The notes under the pieces: generated by a model | What the model saw: only the letters and a program-made list of their open reading frames with translations | Database searches by the model: none | Told to the model about the DNA's origin: nothing | Assembly (NCBI RefSeq): GCF_012911015.1 | Contig: NZ_WVVV01000015.1 | Location: 20,706-84,705, forward strand | Source of the DNA: Chelativorans sp. ZYF759 | GTDB lineage: Bacteria > Pseudomonadota > Alphaproteobacteria > Rhizobiales > Rhizobiaceae | Direction of reading: 5' to 3' | DNA: 64,000 nucleotides | Position numbers and translations under genes: made by a program | In this document: piece after piece, positions 1 to 8,230 of the stretch | How the letters are laid out: each line of letters opens with the position of its first letter | Position numbering within the stretch: the first letter of the stretch is position 1

Positions 1-518
1 GCCAGTTCGTCTGGGAAGAGCTGATGGCCGCGGGCGAGCCTTTCGGCATCCTGCCCTATGGGCTCGAGGCGCTGGGCACGCTGCGCATCGAGAAGGGCCA
101 CGTCACCGGCGCCGAGATCGACGGGCGCACCGGACCCCGCGATCTCTATCTCGACTGGATGCTGTCCAAGAAGAAGCCTTTCATCGGATCGGCCATGATG
201 GACCGCGACGGACTCATCGCCAAGGACCGGCTGAAGCTCGTCGGAATCGTCTCACTCGACAACCGCCCGCTCTCGGGTGGCGCGCATATCGTCGAGAAGG
301 CCGATCCCGAGAACCCGCGCGGCTCGATCGGACACGTGACCGCGGCCTGCTTCTCGCCCGCGCTCGGAAAATACATCGCGCTTGCCCTCGTCCAGGGCGG
401 CAGGAAGCGTCATGGCACCCGCGCCTACATCTCCGATCCCGTCCGCGACCGCTACGGCCCGGTGGAAATCGTCAGCCACCACTTTGTCGACCCCGAAGGG
501 AGCCGGATGAATGGTTGA
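1..518 (+). CDS. soxA: Sarcosine oxidase alpha subunit, C-terminal fragment (5' end outside window)
   Basis: Open at the left edge; the first whole codon is at position 3 and 171 residues are visible. Heterotetrameric sarcosine oxidase oxidises sarcosine to glycine and passes the one-carbon unit to tetrahydrofolate. The visible part matches the C-terminal GcvT-like, folate-binding half of the alpha subunit: a KKKPFIGSAMM stretch, then GHVTAACFSP and GKYIALALV near the end. It overlaps the following gamma-subunit gene by 8 bases, as expected in a soxBDAG operon. The identification rests on these motifs plus the soxG neighbour; the N-terminal dinucleotide-binding half is not in the window. Confidence 0.9.
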   Translation, partial: QFVWEELMAAGEPFGILPYGLEALGTLRIEKGHVTGAEIDGRTGPRDLYLDWMLSKKKPFIGSAMMDRDGLIAKDRLKLVGIVSLDNRPLSGGAHIVEKADPENPRGSIGHVTAACFSPALGKYIALALVQGGRKRHGTRAYISDPVRDRYGPVEIVSHHFVDPEGSRMNG

Positions 519-1098
519 GCAGGTTTCTCCGCTCGGTGCCGCCTATCGGCTCGGCCGCCACGGCAGGGCCGAAGGCACGCCGGGAATCACTCTCACGGAG
601 ACCCGCCCCGGCTCGATCGTCCAGATCGGCGCCTGGCCGGGCCGCGAGGGCAGTGTCGTTGCCGCCGCGAGCGCCGTGCTCGGCGTTCCGCTGGCCAACC
701 TGCCGCGCGCCGGCGCCGTTTCCGGCCACCGCGCCATTTTCGGCATTGGACCGGGCCTCTGGCTGGCTAGCGATCAGGTGGAAGATCTCGCGTCGCGTCT
801 GCTGGAGGCGATCGGGGCGGAGGATGGCACGGTCACCGATCTCTCCCATGGCCGCATCGCCCTGCGTATCGCCGGCCCCTCTGCCGAATGGGTGCTGTCC
901 AAGTTCTTCGCCATCGACTTCTCGCTCTCGGCTTTTCCGGTCGAGGCCGGCCGCGCGACGGCACATCACGACATCTTCGTGCACATCCAGCGCACGGGCG
1001 AGGACGCGTTCGATCTCTACGTCTTTCGCTCCTTCGCCCGTTCCTTCTGGATCGCGCTTTGCCATGCAAGCGAGGAAACCGGCTACGAGGTTCGCTAG
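511..1098 (+). CDS. soxG: Sarcosine oxidase gamma subunit
   Basis: This 195-residue protein has the size and layout of the gamma subunit, which completes the alpha-beta-gamma-delta sarcosine oxidase complex and shares the aminomethyltransferase-like fold. Recognisable stretches are the DLSHGRIALRIAGP segment in the middle and the C-terminal FDLYVFRSFARSFW helix. The ATG at 511 lies inside the last codons of soxA, so the two genes are probably translationally coupled. It is the last gene of the operon; a small membrane methyltransferase-like gene follows after about 80 bases. Confidence 0.88.
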   Translation: MVEQVSPLGAAYRLGRHGRAEGTPGITLTETRPGSIVQIGAWPGREGSVVAAASAVLGVPLANLPRAGAVSGHRAIFGIGPGLWLASDQVEDLASRLLEAIGAEDGTVTDLSHGRIALRIAGPSAEWVLSKFFAIDFSLSAFPVEAGRATAHHDIFVHIQRTGEDAFDLYVFRSFARSFWIALCHASEETGYEVR

Positions 1099-1176
1099 TC
1101 GGCTACCGTCGCGGCACCGTCATCCGGCGCGAATAGTCTCCCCGCATCGTTTGATCCGATGCAGGGGATTCGCCAC

Positions 1177-1791
1177 ATGCCGGTTCTTCTCGTAACCGCC
1201 ATCGGCGCGGCCGCGGCCTTCGCGCTCGCTGCGCTGCTTGTTGCCGCGCTTGTGCGCCGCGATTTCCAGTTCTGGCCGCCGCCCACGACCGGAAGCTGGC
1301 AGGAAAACGTCTTCTGGGCGCTCTTCCGGATCTATTGCGGCGCCCTGATTCTCGTCGCCCCGCTCGATCCGACCCTCCTCGCCTGGGACCACTGGAGCCG
1401 GCTCGCGCTCGGTCTGCCGCTGCTCGTGATCGGCACAGCAACGATGCTCTACGGTTACGGCTTTCTCGGCCTGGCCAACACCTATGGCCGCGCCGAAGGT
1501 CTGGTGACCGGCGGGCTCTACGCCTATTCGCGCAATCCTCAATATGTGGCGTCGGTGGCGGCCGGTTTCGGCTGGGCGCTGGTCTTTGCCTCGCCGCTGG
1601 CCCTGGCTTTCGCGTTCGGCCTGTTTGTCCTCTATGCGCTTTTCGCGCTCAACGAGGAACGCTGGCTGCTGGCCCAATATGGCGAAGCCTTCGCGCGTTA
1701 TTGCGAGGAGGCACCGCGTTTCCTGGACCTGCGCAGCGTCGCGCGGGCCTTGGCGCATCTGTCCAGGGCGCGCGCTATTTCAGAAAGGTAG
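1177..1791 (+). CDS. Isoprenylcysteine/phospholipid methyltransferase-like integral membrane protein
   Basis: A roughly 204-residue membrane protein with an N-terminal hydrophobic segment and at least two more in the middle. The C-terminal half carries the ICMT/PEMT signature: GLVTGGLYAYSRNPQYV, then NEERWLLAQYGEAFARYC, as in S-adenosylmethionine-dependent methyltransferases that act in the membrane. The substrate cannot be inferred. I prefer the ATG at 1177, which has AGGGG nine bases upstream, over the in-frame ATG at 1159, which has no ribosome-binding site. Its 3' end overlaps the convergent nitroreductase gene by 17 bases. Confidence 0.75.
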   Translation: MPVLLVTAIGAAAAFALAALLVAALVRRDFQFWPPPTTGSWQENVFWALFRIYCGALILVAPLDPTLLAWDHWSRLALGLPLLVIGTATMLYGYGFLGLANTYGRAEGLVTGGLYAYSRNPQYVASVAAGFGWALVFASPLALAFAFGLFVLYALFALNEERWLLAQYGEAFARYCEEAPRFLDLRSVARALAHLSRARAISER

Positions 1792-2485
1792 CGAAGGCGT
1801 CGACCGGCTCGCGCTCGGTGCGCAGCTGGTTCTCGGGCTTCGAGCTGTCCTCGTAGCCGAGCGCCATGCCGCACACCACAATCTCCTCCTCGGGAATGTC
1901 GAGAACCGACCTGATCTGCCGGTGATACGGGGCAAACGCGGCCTGCGGACAGGTGTCGAGACCCCGCCCGCGCGCCGCGATCATGATCGACTGCAGGAAC
2001 ATGCCGTGGTCGAGCCAGGAACCGAGTTCGAGCCGACGGTCGATGGTGAAGATCATGCCGACCGGCGCGTCGAAGAACACGAAGTTCCTGTCATGCTGGG
2101 CGCGCATGCGCTCCACCTCGCGCCGACCGATGCCGAGCAGGCTGTAGAGCGCAAATCCGACCGCGCGGCGGCGCGACTGATAGGGCTCGAAGAATTGCTC
2201 GGGATAGTAGCGGTATTCGTCCCACTCGGCCTTGTCCGCCCGCACGCCCGAGTTGAGGATGGCGTCCGAAAGCCGCTGCTTGGCCGCGCCTTGCGTTACA
2301 TACACCTTCCAGGGCTGCATATTGGTGCCGGAAGGCGCGCGTGCGGCGACCTCGAGTATGTCTCGGATGGTCTCGTCGGGCACCGGCGTCGGCAGAAAGG
2401 CACGCACGGAGCGCCGCGACAGGATCGCCGCGTCGACGATTGCCTGCTCATCGTCCTGTCCTTTCCGGTCGTCGGGCGCCAGCAT
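1775..2485 (-). CDS. Nitroreductase family protein
   Basis: A 236-residue FMN-dependent nitroreductase-fold protein. The N-terminal ILSRRSVRAFLPTPVPD segment is the typical FMN-phosphate-binding start of the family, followed by APSGTNMQPWKVYV. The C-terminal half has the usual dimer-interface helices and a VVCGMALGYED segment that closes the FMN site. Members reduce nitroaromatics, quinones or flavins with NAD(P)H; the substrate here is unknown. The start at 2485 is preceded by an AAGAAGGGGA ribosome-binding stretch. It stands alone and converges on the methyltransferase-like gene. Confidence 0.88.
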   Translation of the reverse strand: MLAPDDRKGQDDEQAIVDAAILSRRSVRAFLPTPVPDETIRDILEVAARAPSGTNMQPWKVYVTQGAAKQRLSDAILNSGVRADKAEWDEYRYYPEQFFEPYQSRRRAVGFALYSLLGIGRREVERMRAQHDRNFVFFDAPVGMIFTIDRRLELGSWLDHGMFLQSIMIAARGRGLDTCPQAAFAPYHRQIRSVLDIPEEEIVVCGMALGYEDSSKPENQLRTEREPVDAFATFLK

Positions 2486-2652
2486 CTGTTCCCCTTCTTT
2501 CCCGTATCATGACGTGCTTCGCACAGGGCAGATCGGCCACGCAAGCAATTCATTTGGTACAAGCTGTCACAACTCTTGATTTCGCGACGGGGGAGATTGA
2601 CACACTCCGCCGGCCGCATGCCGACCCCGCCGCAACGTCAGGAACAGCCCCC

Positions 2653-3831
2653 ATGCCGCAGCCCAGCCGCCGTGTTTCAGGTATCATCCCATCCGGCAAG
2701 GACGGCTGGGAGCTTCACTTCGCGGCCTGGCAGCGTCGCCAGGCAGGCGAGGAAATTCTGATGCTGTCGGCCGGCGATCACGATTTCGACTCGCCCGGCG
2801 AGACGGTCGAGGCCTGTATCCGCCATCTGCGCGAGGGTCGCCATCACTACACCCCCCTGCCCGGCTTTCCCCGCCTGCGCGCGGCGATGGCCGAGGTCTC
2901 CACGCGCTGCACGGGGGTTCGCACCGCGCCGGACGAGGTGATCGCCACCCCCGGCGGCCAGCTGGCCCTGTTTGCGGCGCTGCAGGGCGTGCTCGATCCT
3001 GGCGACCACGGCATCGTGGTCGCTCCCTATTACGCCACCTACCCCGGCACCTTCCGCGCGGCAGGCGCCCGTTTCACGGAAGTGGAAGCCCGGGCCGAGG
3101 ACGGCTTCCAGCCCGATCTGGATGCCATCGCCGCCGCCATCGAGCCGACCACCCGTGTCATACTGATCAATTCGCCCAACAACCCCACCGGAGCCGTCTA
3201 CAGCCGCGAGAGCCTCGAGGGTCTGGCCGAGCTCTGCCGGCGCCACGATCTCTGGCTCGTCTCCGACGAGGTCTACTGGTCGCTGACGGGCGAAGCCCAG
3301 CACCTGTCTCCCCGCGCCTTGCCGGGCATGGCCGAGCGCACGCTGGTGGTCAATTCCATGTCCAAGAGCCACGGCATGACGGGCTGGCGCATCGGCTGGC
3401 TGACCGGCCCCGCCGAGCAGATCCGGCTGCTCGTCAGCCTCAACCTCGTCACAACCTACGGACTTGCGGACTTCGTCTCGCGCGCGGCCATCGAAGCGCT
3501 GGAGGGCGGCTTCGGGCTCGACCAGATCGCCACGACATATGCCGCGCGCCGCCAGGCCTTCCTGGACGCCATCTCCCCCTATCCGGAGATCGTGGTGCGC
3601 GGCTCCAAAGGCGGCATCTACGCCATGCTGGACATCACGGCCGCCACGCCGGACTGCGAGGCCTTCGCCTGGAAATTGCTCGAGGCCGAGAAGATCGCCG
3701 TGATGCCGGGCGCGAGTTTCGGCGACGCGGCACGCGGCCACATCCGCGTCAGCCTCTGCCAGCCCGAAGACCTTCTGGCCGACGCCGCCCGGCGCATCGG
3801 TGCGCTCGTGCGGGATTGGGCTTCGCGCTGA
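2653..3831 (+). CDS. PLP-dependent aminotransferase, class I/II
   Basis: A 392-residue fold-type I aminotransferase. Visible family marks are HYTPLPGFPRLRAAM near the N terminus, the INSPNNPTGAVYS loop, SDEVYWSL, and the lysine that binds pyridoxal phosphate in NSMSKSHGMTGWRIGW. These resemble aspartate/aromatic-type aminotransferases; the precise amino acid is not determined. The reading frame is open from 2341, but the ATG at 2653 has AGGA nine bases upstream and gives a normal family length, so the longer start is rejected. Confidence 0.88.
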   Translation: MPQPSRRVSGIIPSGKDGWELHFAAWQRRQAGEEILMLSAGDHDFDSPGETVEACIRHLREGRHHYTPLPGFPRLRAAMAEVSTRCTGVRTAPDEVIATPGGQLALFAALQGVLDPGDHGIVVAPYYATYPGTFRAAGARFTEVEARAEDGFQPDLDAIAAAIEPTTRVILINSPNNPTGAVYSRESLEGLAELCRRHDLWLVSDEVYWSLTGEAQHLSPRALPGMAERTLVVNSMSKSHGMTGWRIGWLTGPAEQIRLLVSLNLVTTYGLADFVSRAAIEALEGGFGLDQIATTYAARRQAFLDAISPYPEIVVRGSKGGIYAMLDITAATPDCEAFAWKLLEAEKIAVMPGASFGDAARGHIRVSLCQPEDLLADAARRIGALVRDWASR

Positions 3832-3837
3832 CGCCGC

Positions 3838-4140
3838 TCAGTCGCGATGGAAGCGGTCGAACAGCGGCTCGCCACAGCGCATGACCGTGCACATCCCGTC
3901 GCGCGTGTTGATGCTGTCGGGCCGGGTCGTGCTCGGATAGGAGCAATAGCGGGCATTCGCCACATAGCGATCGTAGGTGTGCTGACCGGTCGTCAGCACC
4001 ACGGCGCCACTGCTGGCGATAAGGTCACCGACCTCTTGACAGGTCATGGTCCGCGAATCGGGACGTTGCGCGCTTGCGGTCGTGGCCAGTGCGACGGCCA
4101 TGACGAGAGCGGTGGCGCCCACCTGCAGCATCGTCTTCAT
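3838..4140 (-). CDS. Small exported cysteine-containing protein, function unknown
   Basis: A 100-residue protein with a clear signal peptide (MKTMLQVGATALVMAVALAT then TASA, cleavage near residue 24). The mature part of about 75 residues contains four cysteines, in TCQEVGDLI, RYCSYP and CTVMRCGEPL, suggesting disulphides in the periplasm. The ATG at 4140 follows GGGAGAAA at good spacing. It converges on the aminotransferase with only 6 bases between stops. I do not recognise the family beyond small secreted alphaproteobacterial proteins. Confidence 0.75.
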   Translation of the reverse strand: MKTMLQVGATALVMAVALATTASAQRPDSRTMTCQEVGDLIASSGAVVLTTGQHTYDRYVANARYCSYPSTTRPDSINTRDGMCTVMRCGEPLFDRFHRD

Positions 4141-4352
4141 CTTTTCTCTCCCGTTTGAAGCAGCGCCCGGCCGAAGCGTGGCGCCGACAGCTCCTGAACC
4201 ATCTGATACCGCAAGCATCTAGCGTCCCCGCGGCGGGGGTAAAGGAGATTTCCGGCCACCGGCCGGACACGGCCTTTCACGAAGACGCCATCCATGGCAT
4301 CTATCGAGGCAGACATGATCGACCGATCTTCAGTTCCGGAGCAGCATTCAGA

Positions 4353-5522
4353 ATGGCCATGACATTCGTCGTCGCACAGGGCGGCGGCCCGACCGCCGTC
4401 ATCAACCAGACCCTGGCCGGCATCGCCATCGAGGCAAGGCGCCGCTATCCCGGCTCGAAGGTGCTCGGCGCGCGCTTCGGCGTGCGCGGCATCGTGAAGG
4501 GCGACTTTGTGGACCTTTCAGAGCTGCCCGAGGATCTCGTCATGGCGATCGCGGCCACGCCCAGCGCGGCGCTCGGCTCCACGCGCGACAAGCCCGATGC
4601 CGCCTATTGCGAAAGGATTCTGGCGGGGCTCGACGCCGTCGGCGCCGATGCCTTCATCAATATCGGCGGCAACGACACCTCCGGCACCCAGCAGATTTTG
4701 AAGGACGCCGCCGGCGATGCCCGCATGACCTTCGTCCATGCGCCGAAGACCATCGACAACGACCTGATGGAGAACGATCACACCCCAGGTTTTCTGTCGG
4801 CCGCCGAGTTCGTGGCAGGTGCCTTCCTCAGTGTCGATCTGGATTTCCGTTCCCTGCCCGGCATCTATTGCGGCATCGTCATGGGTCGCCACGCCGGTTT
4901 TCTGACCGCCTCCTCGGCCGCCTGGCGCCTCGACGAGGAAAGCGGTCCTCACCTCGTTTATGTCCCCGAACGCGCCTTCGAACGTGCCCGTTTCGTGGAG
5001 GATGTGAGATCGACCATGGCCGCGCATGGCCGTTGCATCGTCGCCATTTCTGAGGGGATCGCATCGCCGACTGGGCGCTCCCTGGTCGAGGAGCTCGTGC
5101 CTGCCGAGATGCAGGAGCGCGATGCGCACGGCAATCTGCGCCTGTCGGGCACCGATCTGGGCCAGGCGATCGAGCGCATCCTGGCCGAGGATCTGCCCGG
5201 TCAGCGCGCCCGTGTCGACACCTTCGGCTACCTGCCGCGCGGCAACATCGCGACGGTCAACGAGAATGACGCGCGCGAGGCGTTCGAGGCGGGAACCTTC
5301 GCAGTCGGCGCCGTGGAACAGGGAGGCGGGTCGGTGGCGTTGCAGTGGGCGGACGGAAAGACCGTGACGCGGCTGGTGCCGCTCTCGTCGGTCGCCGCCA
5401 AGACCCGCACGATGCCTGCGGATTTTCTGCATCCATCCGAAAATCGCCTCGACCAGGCGGCCTACGACTATTTTGCCAGGTTGCTCCCGCCCCGTTTCGA
5501 GCCGGTCAGACCCTTCGTTTGA
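4353..5522 (+). CDS. 6-phosphofructokinase, probably pyrophosphate-dependent
   Basis: A 389-residue PfkA-superfamily protein. The N-terminal VVAQGGGPTAVINQTLAG is the nucleotide/pyrophosphate loop, PKTIDND at residues 131-137 is the catalytic motif, and MGRHAGFLT follows. At residues 105-108 it reads GGND where ATP enzymes have GGDG; an acidic residue in the last place and lysine in PKTIDND are the accepted marks of the pyrophosphate-using enzymes (EC 2.7.1.90), which work reversibly between fructose 6-phosphate and fructose 1,6-bisphosphate. Start is ATG 4353 (or 4359, which loses two residues). Next on the strand are the trehalose genes. Phosphate-donor choice is inferred from residues only. 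Confidence 0.85.
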   Translation: MAMTFVVAQGGGPTAVINQTLAGIAIEARRRYPGSKVLGARFGVRGIVKGDFVDLSELPEDLVMAIAATPSAALGSTRDKPDAAYCERILAGLDAVGADAFINIGGNDTSGTQQILKDAAGDARMTFVHAPKTIDNDLMENDHTPGFLSAAEFVAGAFLSVDLDFRSLPGIYCGIVMGRHAGFLTASSAAWRLDEESGPHLVYVPERAFERARFVEDVRSTMAAHGRCIVAISEGIASPTGRSLVEELVPAEMQERDAHGNLRLSGTDLGQAIERILAEDLPGQRARVDTFGYLPRGNIATVNENDAREAFEAGTFAVGAVEQGGGSVALQWADGKTVTRLVPLSSVAAKTRTMPADFLHPSENRLDQAAYDYFARLLPPRFEPVRPFV

Positions 5523-5535
5523 CGGCAGCGGGGTG

Positions 5536-5748
5536 TCAGATGACGGAAACGATCCAGATCGCGAGCACCACGCCCAGCGACAGGATGACGACCCGGCGCC
5601 ACGGAAACGGCGCCGTGCCATTCGACTCTGCTGGTCGCGCCCGGTCCATGAGGTCGACGGGGTGAACGGATGCGGATGCGATGGCGACGACCGGCCCGCC
5701 CGGCTTGCGCTTGTCCGCCATATCGACGATCTTTACCTGGTCGAGCAT
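5536..5748 (-). CDS. Small tail-anchored membrane protein, unknown
   Basis: A 70-residue protein whose last 20 residues (VVILSLGVVLAIWIVSVI) form a single hydrophobic helix ending at the C terminus, with a polar, proline-containing N-terminal part (ADKRKPGGPVV). This is the layout of a tail-anchored inner-membrane protein. It converges on the phosphofructokinase gene, with 13 bases between stops. The start is uncertain: ATG 5748 or ATG 5721 are both possible and neither has a strong ribosome-binding site. No family was recognised. Confidence 0.5.
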   Translation of the reverse strand: MLDQVKIVDMADKRKPGGPVVAIASASVHPVDLMDRARPAESNGTAPFPWRRVVILSLGVVLAIWIVSVI

Positions 5749-5873
5749 CCTGCTTCGCTGTCGTTGCCGGACTGCCGGCAAGGCTCCCTGTTTCGCACAA
5801 TCTTGGTATTCGAGCTAACGTAATGCTTGCAGGCCGGTTCCGCCTGTACGCGCGGTCTTGAGGTAATTTCGCA

Positions 5874-6632
5874 GTGAACGAGCCTATCGACATCGCCATC
5901 GCGCCCCCTCCCGTCGATCCGGCAGGCACGGCGCTCTTTCTCGATTTCGACGGAACGCTGGCCGACCTTGTCTCGCATCCCGACGAGGTCGTTCTTCTTC
6001 CCGCCACGCGCGAGGCGTTGCACCACCTCGTCGAGACCATGGGTGGCGCCGTCGCCATCGTGACGGGCCGCGGCATGGCCGATATCGACCGCCTGGTCGC
6101 GCCTCTGCGCGTCCCCGTGGCAGGGGTACATGGCCTGATCCGCAGGGGCCACAATGGCGACATCGTGCGTGCCGAACTCGACGACGCGTCGCTGGGCGGC
6201 ATTGCCGACCGGCTGGAGCAGTTCGCGGCAGGGCTGCCCGGGACCTTGGTCGAGCGCAAGGAAGGTTCCGTCGCCTTTCACTATCGTCGCGCCCCGGAGG
6301 CGGAGGAAGCGTGTATACGTTTCGTCGAGGAAGCCCTCGCCGATATGCCCTCCCTGCACCTCGTGCGGGGAAAGATGGTCCTGGAGATCAAGGCGGGCCG
6401 TGCCTCCAAGGGCGACGCCGTGGAGGCGTTCATGTCCGAGGCTCCCTTTGCCGGGCGCACGCCCATATTCGCGGGTGACGACGTCACCGATGAAGACGCC
6501 TTCCGGACGATCAACCGGATGGGCGGCATATCGATCAAGGTCGGCGCGGGAGACACCGCCGCCACCCATCGGTCACGCGACGTGGTTGCCTTCCGCGATT
6601 GGCTCGCACGGCTTGCACGACAGGTCGCCTGA
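5874..6632 (+). CDS. otsB: Trehalose-6-phosphate phosphatase
   Basis: A 252-residue HAD-superfamily phosphatase that releases trehalose from trehalose 6-phosphate. HAD motif I is [12 protein letters not shown] near residue 23, with the nucleophilic and acid/base aspartates; [11 protein letters not shown] provides motif II; K in [11 protein letters not shown] is motif III; and [10 protein letters not shown] is the metal-binding motif IV. The GTG start at 5874 has GAGGT ten bases upstream. It precedes otsA by about 200 bases on the same strand, an otsB-otsA order, so the two probably act together in trehalose synthesis for osmotic or desiccation stress. Confidence 0.95.
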   Translation: MNEPIDIAIAPPPVDPAGTALFLDFDGTLADLVSHPDEVVLLPATREALHHLVETMGGAVAIVTGRGMADIDRLVAPLRVPVAGVHGLIRRGHNGDIVRAELDDASLGGIADRLEQFAAGLPGTLVERKEGSVAFHYRRAPEAEEACIRFVEEALADMPSLHLVRGKMVLEIKAGRASKGDAVEAFMSEAPFAGRTPIFAGDDVTDEDAFRTINRMGGISIKVGAGDTAATHRSRDVVAFRDWLARLARQVA

Positions 6633-6829
6633 CGGAGGAAAACTTGGGTAAAGGCGGAACGCAGCATATGTCGGTATTGTTAGGCAGGCACATTCACCCG
6701 AGACGATGCCGCAGATGCGGTGTTGTCGAAACTGGAGAGGATAATGCGAAGCCATAGGGAGGAAAACGGAGCGGTTCCGGCACTCGACCGGGCCGACTTA
6801 TACCCGATCTGCGTGCGGAGGCTCGTGCA

Positions 6830-8224
6830 GTGAGTCGGTTGATCGTTATTTCCAACCGCGTCGCCGACCTGAACAAGAATGTCCAATCAGGCGGCCTGGC
6901 CGTCGCCCTCGCCGATTCCCTGCGCAAGCGCGGCGGCGTCTGGATGGGCTGGGACGGCGAAACCCGTGCCGATGCCGGCGAGCGGCCGCCCTCGGTGAAG
7001 CAGATCGGCGACGTGACCACGGTCACGATACCGCTCACGCGCGAAGACTACGAGGAATACTATCTCGGCTTCGCCAACAGCGTTCTGTGGCCGCTCTTTC
7101 ACTACCGCCTCGATCTGGTGAACTTCGAAAGCGCGTTCCTCGAAGGATATCGCCGGGTCAACAAGCGCTTCGCCGACGTGCTCGTGAACTATGTCGAACC
7201 TGATGACATCATCTGGGTCCACGACTACCACCTTATCCCGCTGGCCACGGAACTGCGCAAACGGGGCTGCAAGAATCGCATCGGTTATTTCCTCCATATA
7301 CCGTTTCCCCCACCCGACATCCTGTCGGCCGTGCCCGATCACAAATGGCTGGCCGACAGCCTGCTGAGCTACGACCTCGTCGGCTTCCAGACCCAGACCG
7401 ATCTCGGCAACTTCCTGCGCTACGCCGAAGAACATGTCGGTATCCATCCGCATCCGGATGGAAGTTTGCGCTTCCGCAACCGCATGGTCCGGGCTGACGC
7501 CTTTCCCATCGGCATCGACACGGACGCCTTTGCGGCCATCGCGGCCCAGTATGCCGACGAGGTCCAGATCGACGCCATGCGCCGGTCACTGCTCGACCGG
7601 CAGCAGATCATCGGCGTCGATCGCCTCGATTATTCGAAGGGTCTGCCGGATCGGATGAAGTGCTTTTCACGTCTCCTGGAACTGTACCCGGAGCACATGA
7701 AGCGCGTCAGTTTCCTGCAGATCGCACCGCCCACGCGCGAGGATGTCGACGCCTATGCCGACATTCGCCAGGAACTGGAATCGCTCTCGGGCGCCATTAA
7801 TGGGCGCTTCGCGGATTTCAACTGGACGCCGATCCGCTACATCCATCGCTCGGTGCCGCGCGACAAGCTCGCCGCACTGTACCGGGTCAGCCGTGTCGGG
7901 CTGGTCACGCCGCTCCGCGACGGCATGAATCTGGTCGCCAAGGAATATGTCGCGGCCCAGAACCCCGATGATCCCGGCGTTCTGGTGCTGTCGAAATTTG
8001 CCGGCGCAGCCGAGGAGCTGACCGATGCCCTCATCGTCAATCCCTACGACATCGACGCCATGGCCGAGGCCGTGCATCAGGCGTTGATGATGCCCCTGGA
8101 AGAGAGGCGGCGGCGCCATGCGGCCCTTTTCGACCGCATCAAGCGCCGCGACGCCCTCGCCTGGCAGAGGAGCTTCCTGTCGACGCTCGAAAGTCTGACG
8201 GCGACCGACGCGGATGCTGCCTGA
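6830..8224 (+). CDS. otsA: Trehalose-6-phosphate synthase
   Basis: A 464-residue GT20 glycosyltransferase that joins UDP-glucose and glucose 6-phosphate. Diagnostic stretches are LIVISNRVADL at the N terminus, IIWVHDYHLIPL, VDRLDYSKGLPDRM, and TPLRDGMNLVAKEYVAAQ, which line the sugar-nucleotide and acceptor sites. The GTG start at 6830 follows a GGAGG sequence eight bases upstream. Its stop lies 6 bases from the stop of the convergent GH13 gene. Length is normal for the bacterial enzyme. Confidence 0.96.
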   Translation: MSRLIVISNRVADLNKNVQSGGLAVALADSLRKRGGVWMGWDGETRADAGERPPSVKQIGDVTTVTIPLTREDYEEYYLGFANSVLWPLFHYRLDLVNFESAFLEGYRRVNKRFADVLVNYVEPDDIIWVHDYHLIPLATELRKRGCKNRIGYFLHIPFPPPDILSAVPDHKWLADSLLSYDLVGFQTQTDLGNFLRYAEEHVGIHPHPDGSLRFRNRMVRADAFPIGIDTDAFAAIAAQYADEVQIDAMRRSLLDRQQIIGVDRLDYSKGLPDRMKCFSRLLELYPEHMKRVSFLQIAPPTREDVDAYADIRQELESLSGAINGRFADFNWTPIRYIHRSVPRDKLAALYRVSRVGLVTPLRDGMNLVAKEYVAAQNPDDPGVLVLSKFAGAAEELTDALIVNPYDIDAMAEAVHQALMMPLEERRRRHAALFDRIKRRDALAWQRSFLSTLESLTATDADAA

Positions 8225-8230
8225 GACCGG

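Noticed and set aside
6668..6757. A 29-codon ORF (MSVLLGRHIHPRRC...) with CxxC-like cysteines between otsB and otsA
   Set aside because: The ribosome-binding match is weak and too short a sequence to show family similarity; it may be chance.
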